From Planctomycetota bacterium (lineage in GTDB: Bacteria; Planctomycetota; Planctomycetia; Pirellulales; Pirellulaceae), in contig JAPLNJ010000379.1 in the NCBI GenBank assembly GCA_026692885.1, positions 1 to 21,261 on the forward strand: a stretch of DNA of 21,261 nucleotides, written 5' to 3'. Both the position numbers and the translations under genes were made by a program. This document shows positions 16,901-21,261 of the stretch, in pieces (the stretch's first letter is position 1; each line of letters opens with the position of its first letter). The notes below the pieces were generated by a model that searched no databases, was not told the DNA's origin, and saw nothing but the letters and a program-made list of their open reading frames with translations.

Positions 16901-19900
16901 CGCGAGCACCCAGAGTACCGCATTCCTAGAGACATTCGGCCCGCCACCGACCAGCAATCTGAGTCCGTGGACGGGCGGCGGAGTGGCGAATCCCTGGACG
17001 GTGACCGCCGCGACGGCGGCTCACGTCACGCTGTTGACCGGCGCCAATAACTCCGCCGTGGACGCCAACGGCGGCTGCGGAGTGCGCTTCCTCGGTGGCA
17101 CGGCCGATCCTCTGCAGACCATGATTGCCACGGCCAACACGATCGACGCCCGCGGCCAGTCCGGAACCGTGCAGTTCTCTGTGAAGGCGACCAACCTGGT
17201 GGGGACCACCGCCGGCTGGACTTTCCAAGTCGATTCCTCCGGAACCGGAAGCAGTTACGTCACGCGGCTGAGCGAGTTGAGCGGCACCAATCACACCTGG
17301 AAGGCGTTTACCTACACCCTGCAGTCTTCCGAGTTGGTCGCCGGGCTGAGGATGCGATTCCAGTTCCAGGGGGGCGACGCCAACGACCAAGTGCAGATCG
17401 ACGACGTGTCCGTGAGCGTGAAGCTTTGGACCGTGGTCGCCATGGCCGACGACGGCGCCCACGGCGACGGCGCCGCCGGCGATCGTGTCTACGGCGCGCA
17501 GCTGCCGGGGCTGCCGTTGGGTACGACCGTGAGCTGGTACGCCGCTACGACCGACGGTACCGGAACGACGTACACCGATCCGGCCGCCTCGCTGGGCACG
17601 TCGTACTCGTATGTCGTTGGCTATCCCTACGACGTCGTGCTGGGACGCCCCACGAACAACTCCATCGCCGTGAGTGTGATGTCGCGCACCAACGAGAACC
17701 TGACGTTCCACGTCGCCTATCGCATGGCATCGGGGCTCGATGACTCGCAGACAGCCGCCCAGTCGATCGCTCCCAGCGCCGTGGCGACCCTGGATCTCAC
17801 GGCCCTGCAGCCCGACACGCAGTATTACTACCGGGTGTACTATCAGGTCGCGAGCCAGTCGGGATTCGACGCCGGGCCGGAGCAATCCTTCCACACCCAG
17901 CGTGCGGTCGGCGAGCCCTTCGCTTTCGACGTGCAGGCCGATATCCACCACAGCGACCCCGACAGCAACAGCCTGCCCGTGTACCAGGCCACGGCTGCGA
18001 ACATCGCCGCGGATGATGCCGATTTCCTCATGGATCTCGGCGACACCTTCATGACGGAAAAATACGGAGTCAGCACCGAGTCCGGAATCTGGTCGGCCGT
18101 CCAGAGCACTCGCACCGACAATTTCAGTATGTTGGGAGGTTCGACCCCCGTGTTGATGGTCACGGGGAACCACGAGTCGCAACTCGGCTGGCTCACCGAC
18201 GACACCCAGCCCAGCGAGAACGTAGCCGTCTGGGAGACCCAGGCGAGGCAGAACTATTTCCCGTCGGTGATTCCCGGCGACTTCTACTCCGGTGCTACGG
18301 CCGTCGATCCCTACGTCAGCGAACCGCGCGACAGTTACTACGCCTTCACCTGGGGCAACGCGCAGTTCCTGGTCCTCGACCCGTTCTGGTACACCGATCC
18401 GAAACCGGCGGCCACGCTCGATCCCTGGGGCTGGACCCTTGGCGACGCCCAGTATCACTGGCTCGCGCAAACCTTGCAGGCCAGCACATCGCAGTTCAAG
18501 TTCGTCTTCATCCACCATCTGGTGGGCGGCAGTTTGGACGAAATCGCTCGCGGTGGCGTGGAGCATGCCCCGTTCTTCGAGTGGGGCGGTCAGAACGAGG
18601 ACGGCACCTGGGGCTTCGACACGCACCGGCCCGGCTGGGACATGCCGATCCAGAACTTGCTGCTCAACTACGGCGTGGACGTGGTGTTCCACGGCCACGA
18701 TCATCTGTTCGTCAAGCAGAATCTCGACGCAAACTCGGACGGCGCGACCGACCTGGTCTACCTGGAATGCCCCCAACCTGCCAGCCCGATCTACGACAAC
18801 ACGAGCACGGCGGCAGGTTACGGCTACGTCAACTACGCCTCGGATGCGGCCGGCAACAGTGGCCTGCAAGGCGATTCGGGGCACATCCGCGTGACGGTCA
18901 CCTCGACTGCGGCCACCATCGACTACGTGCGCGCGTACGCTGCGGAGAACCGGCTGAGCCAGCGCGTCAACGGCAGCGTCAGCTACTCGTTCTCCATCGC
19001 CAACCGTGCGCCAACCGACGTTTCGCTGACGCCGCAAGACGTGCCCGAGAACCAACCCGTTGGGGCTGTCGTAGGCACACTGGCAACGGCCGATCCCGAC
19101 CTCCAGGACACCTTCACCTACACGCTCATCTCAGGTGTGGGCGCCGCGGACAATGCCGCGTTCCGCATTTCGGGAAAGCAGTTGTTGACGGCGGCTCCGC
19201 TGGACTTCGAACTGAAGTCGACGTACAGCATTCGCGTGCGAACGACCGACCAAGGGGGACTGGCGTTCGAAAGGCCCTTGACCGTTGCGGTCTTGGATGT
19301 GAACGAGACGCCTCAAGTAGTTAGCCCCATTTCGAACCAAACCGCTCCGGCGAACCGCCAGTTCCGCCTCAGCTTGGCGCAGGACACGTTCGTGGATGCC
19401 GACATCGGACAGAACTTGAGCCATGCGGTGACGCTGGCGGACGGCTCGCCCTTGCCGGGGTGGCTCAAGTTCGACGGTCCGACGAGAACCTTTTCGGGTC
19501 GGCCTCTGGTCTGCGACGTGGGCCAGATCCACGTCCGCGTGACGGCCACCGATTCCGGTGCACCCCCGCTGGCTGCTGGGACTGAGTTCAGCATCACCGT
19601 GACGCCCCATCCTTTTGCCTGGCAAAACGCGGATCTGCCGGAGGACGTCGAGGGAAATGGGTTGGTGACTGCCCTGGACGTGTTGCTGGTCATCAACTGG
19701 ATCAACGGCAACGAAGTCGGCGCTGTGCCAACGCCCTTTCCGGACCCCGTGGATGCGCCTGTATTCTTTGACGTCAACGGCGACAATTTCATCTCCCCGC
19801 TGGATGTGTTGGCGGTGGTCAACTACATCAATGCGGAGTCCCCCTCGACGCAGCAAGCTGGCGAAGGCGAAGGGATCCCGGCCTCGATGGCACGCCGCGT

Positions 19901-20087
19901 CATCCCGGTTCCGCCTACGGAGATCGCCGATCCCCTGAGTCTGCGAGACGCTGCGGTGGACCAAGCGTTCCAACGTGCAGCGGATCTGTCGTCACCGGAC
20001 GACTGGGACGAACTGCTGGACGTCTTGGCGGGTGGTTCTGCCAAGGGCGGAATGAGGTTGATCGTGGCCAAGCGATCGCCCAGGTAG
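13797..20087 (+). CDS. LEPR-type giant protein with two metallophosphoesterase domains and a dockerin
   Basis: A 2,096-residue protein from ATG 13797 to TAG 20085-20087. Order: Arg-rich N-terminus with FESLEPRLLLA (residues 36-46); Ig-like module with insert (48-326); FN3-like domain and metallophosphoesterase 1 (327-785); two short Ig-like modules without insert (789-997); a further module with insert (998-1274); FN3-like domain and metallophosphoesterase 2 (1275-1734); cadherin, dystroglycan-type cadherin, dockerin and tail (1736-2096). Both phosphoesterases carry full sets of metal-binding motifs, and the preceding FN3-like domains resemble the N-terminal domain of purple acid phosphatases. 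It probably acts outside the cytoplasm as a phosphomonoesterase or phosphodiesterase; the substrate is unknown. The C-terminus extends about 15 residues past that of the upstream giant, ending with a basic tail (VAKRSPR). It is co-directional with the upstream giant, 626 bases away. Confidence 0.93.
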   Translation: MLRSLIHTALQARKRPKRRGRNRLSAGLSWPHRLLFESLEPRLLLASIVGTTRNPALPSDIDAVWVTSAVTSAELVDSVTLTYRAEAGTAASTTPFTETFGTTAVKPWTGGAGSDNSWTVTGSYFSLDTSANYVTSTTDGGLQYKGRTSDNGLTSAMVATTSGISAAGTAGYVEFYVKTQTLDGGDGWTFQVDSGSGFVTRLSELTGNSHAAQKYHYALGNNELVNGLQLRFQFTGGGATDTDDRISVDQITVTVTPASTPVEVALLDDGAHGDGAAGDGVYGGQIPAQAVGTTVSYYLTATDSQGAQVVDPAGAPGTKYSYTVIKAASFDGNIVLGTPTNSSIALNILSLDQNRDVYLAYGTTSGVDSQQTATYALVAGIPLVVTLDSLTTDTQYYYRMVSKPAGTSSSQYTSTDEYRFHTQRAAGSTFTFAIQGDSHPERVNSQFNGDLYSQTLLAAKADNPDFYLTIGDDFSVDQLDYLTVTQAPVAERYLIQRPYLGLIGNSAPLFLVNGNHEQAARYLLDGTPDNVAVWAQNARNLYYEEPAPSPDNTFHTGFYTGNTEGVEFIAGDKLRNYFAWNWGDALFVTIDPYWSSPTCVDDPFDGGPKRSNLWDIEHGDAQYDWLQTTLEQSTAKYKFVFAHHVLGTGRGGADLADGYEWGGYNNNDTWGFDANRPNWDMPIHQLMASQGVTAFIQGHDHIFVDQELDGIHYITLPEPADPNYYLYNADAFGANVEAQVSNSGYTRFTVAPDGVQVEYIRTFLPESETLGRTSGMVAASFTLAPASGLPVITGRLPTPYAPTPSQTVWVTSTITDDGSVAGATLTYSAGAGPLSVTMLDDGLHGDGAANDHVYGAPIPAQAAGTMVQYTMTAVDNAGNQATRSMSYTVAPAVTNTTATPSQPKSTTAVWVTSTVTDNVALSSVTLTYQAGTAAAVNVTMVDDGAHGDGAAGDHVYGGQIPAMPNGTTVTYYVNARDTNGVSTSDPPPSTKYSVTDVDELLSGARTVPNQPTPNDPAWVTATLAGPANPVQLYYNASTQSTAFLETFGPPPTSNLSPWTGGGVANPWTVTAATAAHVTLLTGANNSAVDANGGCGVRFLGGTADPLQTMIATANTIDARGQSGTVQFSVKATNLVGTTAGWTFQVDSSGTGSSYVTRLSELSGTNHTWKAFTYTLQSSELVAGLRMRFQFQGGDANDQVQIDDVSVSVKLWTVVAMADDGAHGDGAAGDRVYGAQLPGLPLGTTVSWYAATTDGTGTTYTDPAASLGTSYSYVVGYPYDVVLGRPTNNSIAVSVMSRTNENLTFHVAYRMASGLDDSQTAAQSIAPSAVATLDLTALQPDTQYYYRVYYQVASQSGFDAGPEQSFHTQRAVGEPFAFDVQADIHHSDPDSNSLPVYQATAANIAADDADFLMDLGDTFMTEKYGVSTESGIWSAVQSTRTDNFSMLGGSTPVLMVTGNHESQLGWLTDDTQPSENVAVWETQARQNYFPSVIPGDFYSGATAVDPYVSEPRDSYYAFTWGNAQFLVLDPFWYTDPKPAATLDPWGWTLGDAQYHWLAQTLQASTSQFKFVFIHHLVGGSLDEIARGGVEHAPFFEWGGQNEDGTWGFDTHRPGWDMPIQNLLLNYGVDVVFHGHDHLFVKQNLDANSDGATDLVYLECPQPASPIYDNTSTAAGYGYVNYASDAAGNSGLQGDSGHIRVTVTSTAATIDYVRAYAAENRLSQRVNGSVSYSFSIANRAPTDVSLTPQDVPENQPVGAVVGTLATADPDLQDTFTYTLISGVGAADNAAFRISGKQLLTAAPLDFELKSTYSIRVRTTDQGGLAFERPLTVAVLDVNETPQVVSPISNQTAPANRQFRLSLAQDTFVDADIGQNLSHAVTLADGSPLPGWLKFDGPTRTFSGRPLVCDVGQIHVRVTATDSGAPPLAAGTEFSITVTPHPFAWQNADLPEDVEGNGLVTALDVLLVINWINGNEVGAVPTPFPDPVDAPVFFDVNGDNFISPLDVLAVVNYINAESPSTQQAGEGEGIPASMARRVIPVPPTEIADPLSLRDAAVDQAFQRAADLSSPDDWDELLDVLAGGSAKGGMRLIVAKRSPR
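13938..14774 (+). repeat. Ig-like module M4 with nested insert
   Basis: First module of the second giant. The outer strands are TRNPALPSDIDAVWVTS and LLDDGAHGDGAAGDGVYGG, and the insert runs about 14082-14580 from FTETFGTTAVKPW to ISVDQITV. Its similarity to the modules in the first giant is clear in both layers. Confidence 0.75.
14775..16150 (+). other. FN3-like domain plus metallophosphoesterase 1
   Basis: The FN3-like part (14775-15080) has the tail TDTQYYYRMVSKPAG and EYRFHTQR. The calcineurin-like phosphoesterase then shows all five motifs: GDSH (Asp 15105, His 15111), GDD (Asp 15210), GNHE (Asn 15339, His 15342), AHH (15723-15728) and GHDH (15888-15899). The purple-acid-phosphatase GDxxY tyrosine is replaced (GDDFS), so it is not a canonical purple phosphatase. 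The domain is ~350 residues, with a DNTWGFDANRPNWDMP segment also present in copy 2 (DGTWGFDTHRPGWDMP), which marks the two as paralogues. Confidence 0.87.
16161..16787 (+). repeat. Two short Ig-like modules (M5, M6) without the nested insert
   Basis: M5 (16161-16469) and M6 (16470-16787) have the outer strands only. In M5, AGATLTYSAGAGPL passes straight to SVTMLDDGLHGDG. In M6, VTLTYQAGTAAAV passes to NVTMVDDGAHGDG. Both end in a strand like YTMTAVDNAG / YYVNARDTNG. They show that the ~160-residue segment in the other five copies is a separate domain inserted in one loop. Confidence 0.8.
16788..17618 (+). repeat. Ig-like module M7 with nested insert
   Basis: This is the most diverged insert-bearing copy. 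The outer strands are ARTVPNQPTPNDPAWVTA and MADDGAHGDGAAGDRVYGA. The insert (about 16923-17424) starts FLETFGPPPTSNLSPW, contains GSSYVTRLSELSG and ends VQIDDVSV. It precedes the second phosphoesterase as M4 precedes the first. Confidence 0.72.
17619..18998 (+). other. FN3-like domain plus metallophosphoesterase 2
   Basis: The FN3-like part has PDTQYYYRVYYQVAS and QSFHTQR. The phosphoesterase carries ADIHH (Asp 17940, His 17946), LGDTF, TGNHES, FIHHLVGG and HGHDHLF, the full dinuclear metal set. It is a paralogue of the first domain, sharing VAVW, a YYAF.WG(N/D)A strand, GDAQY.WL and DTHRPGWDMPI. It ends with a strand entering the 3' cassette at 19002. Sequence divergence between the two sites suggests different substrates. 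Confidence 0.87.
19002..20087 (+). repeat. C-terminal cassette copy B
   Basis: It corresponds to 12133-13170 of the first giant. The match starts sharply at the codons for NRAPTDVSLTPQ and runs through the cadherin, dystroglycan-type cadherin, dockerin (EGNGLVTALDVLLVINWI and DVNGDNFISPLDVLAVVNYI) and tail. The first calcium loop reads DVEGNG, with Glu replacing Asp of copy A. The tail extends past the stop position of copy A by about 15 residues. What precedes the match is unrelated in the two genes. Confidence 0.9.
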
Positions 20088-20175
20088 TCCCGCAAGCGTC
20101 CGTTTCCTCTCCGGTGTGTACTTCCACCACGGCTTGCCGTCAACACCTGGGACCCGCACGTTCTCGACTGCCTGC

Positions 20176-21261
20176 CTACCGCTGCGGCGGGCTGGCTTCC
20201 CGCACCACGGCCCCGTGTTCTTCGCTCAGTACCAGCAGCGAGAACTTCTTCACGAAGTCCAGCTCGTTGGTGCTGAGCGACGTGTAGTCGAATCGCCCAC
20301 GCAGATCCGTGTAGCCGTCCTTGTAGAACTTCACCTCGCCGTCCTGCATCTGAGCGTAAACTTTGGCATACACCTTTGCCAACGGCTTGCCCGTGTCACT
20401 GTGCTTGACGTCTGCCCGGCGATCTCGTCCAACTGGGCGATTATGGCGGCGAACAAGTCGCGCCAACAATCCATTGGGTACTGGGCGTACTTTGCGACGA
20501 TGTCGCGGGCCTGCTGCGGTTGCTCACGGACCATCGCCAAGTACGCAGCGAAGTAATCGTATTGCAGCCGGGTGGCCAGCCGTTCGGCCCCCACCCGGCC
20601 GAACGTCCCCAACGCCTCGTCGACGCGGTCCTGGAGCAACAGGTAGTAGGTCACCGCCATCAACTCCGGATCGTCCAGGTCGCGGCGGTAACCGAGAATC
20701 TTTAGCAACTGGTGATATTGGCCGTGAAAACGGTCGTTAACGATCTGGCGGCGTTGGCCCAACTGATGGGCGCGAGCGTTGACCAGCGGCCGGTAGTCCA
20801 GGTGCTGGTACGCCCGGCGAGCCACCGGATCGATCGTCAACAGCGGGCTATCGATGAAGGCCCCGCATTGGCCGACGAAACCGTCCGCATGCTGCAGGTA
20901 CTCACGGGCCGCGGCCGGCGAGTTGTGCTTGAGCGAGTAGGACCATAAAGTGTCGCTGTAGGCATGGCGCTGAGCCAGCAACCCGGTCACCGTGCCGAAG
21001 AAAGCCTTGTCCTGAACGCGGAAGGCAATCTTGTCCAGGTTCGTGCGGTGCAGGTTGGCCTGCTCCAGGTATTTCAGTACGTCGTCGCTGGTGCCGAACT
21101 GGGACAGGTATTCCCAAGAGGCTTTGTCGATACGGCTGAGCTTGGCCACGGCCTTCAAGGTGACCGGCGCCGCGTGCGCCACCAACTGCTCGTTCTTGGA
21201 GACCTGCACCGGGTAGTGCAGGAACTCGCCCGGCGCCGGGAAGTAGAAGTGGTACTCCAAC
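20176..21261 (-). pseudogene. 3' part of a large planctomycete-type protein gene, frame broken
   Basis: Reading leftward, one frame enters from the window edge (upstream start outside) and encodes FYFPAPGEFLHYPVQVSKNE, a helical stretch with LVNARAHQLGQRRQIVNDRF, VTYYLLLQDRVDEAL and QYDYFAAYLAM, up to FAAIIAQLDEIAG. Near 20411-20420 sensible protein continues in another frame: SDTGKPLAKVYAKVYAQMQD, VKFYKDGYTDLRGRFDYTSL, LVLSEEHGAVVREASPPQR, stop TAG 20178-20176. The first frame otherwise runs to a stop at 20331 with atypical sequence. From memory of very large conserved planctomycete proteins with this C-terminus, a further beta-rich stretch usually lies between the two blocks, so the break may be a 3n+1-base deletion rather than a single lost base in the GGG run. 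Function is unknown; the end resembles a carboxypeptidase-regulatory-like domain. It converges on the upstream gene with only 88 bases between stops, which hold no clear terminator. Confidence 0.7.

Noticed and set aside
20088..20175. Short spacer between the two converging genes searched for a terminator
   Set aside because: Only a weak GGTG/CACC pairing was seen, with no stable stem plus T-run.

Overview
The window looks like chromosome from a member of the Planctomycetota. The evidence is an N-terminal FESLEPRLLLA motif (LEPR-XLL type) on a very large secreted-type protein, planctomycete-style type I dockerins followed by a conserved acidic tail, giant mosaic proteins of Ig, cadherin and Calx-beta modules, and a high-GC coding background. 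I cannot name the genus.

Layout. (1) 1-13170 (+) is the 3' part of one enormous reading frame, 4,389 codons visible, whose start lies left of the window. It carries three arylsulfotransferase-like (ASST) propellers, Ig/PKD-like modules, two Lcl_C/DUF1566 domains, a formylglycine-generating-enzyme-like domain without its cysteines, an SMP-30/gluconolactonase propeller with all metal ligands, a lamin-tail domain split by one ASST domain, six 103-residue Calx-beta-type repeats, cadherin-type domains and a dockerin. (2) 13171-13796 is a 626-base spacer that is less GC-rich. It holds a candidate promoter with an operator-like inverted repeat, a small His/Lys-rich gene (71 aa) with a good ribosome binding site, and a perfect 9-bp inverted repeat. 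(3) 13797-20087 (+) encodes a complete 2,096-aa LEPR protein with two metallophosphoesterase domains, both with full metal-ligand sets, and the same C-terminal cassette as the first giant. (4) 20176-21261 (-) is the 3' part of a large planctomycete-type protein gene converging on it. Its reading frame is broken near 20411-20420, by a frameshift or an out-of-frame deletion.

How it fits together. The two giants share two kinds of building block: an Ig-like module that can carry a nested beta-sandwich insert (seven copies in total, five with the insert and two without), and a nearly identical ~1 kb 3' cassette (cadherin, dystroglycan-type cadherin, dockerin, tail). They therefore look like products of domain shuffling, and probably use the same export and attachment route. 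Enzyme-like domains (sulfotransferase-like, lactonase-like, phosphoesterase) sit between adhesive modules. That fits surface or extracellular proteins acting on sulfated or phosphorylated substrates, but the substrates are inference. No cohesin, transposase, CRISPR array, rRNA or tRNA was seen.
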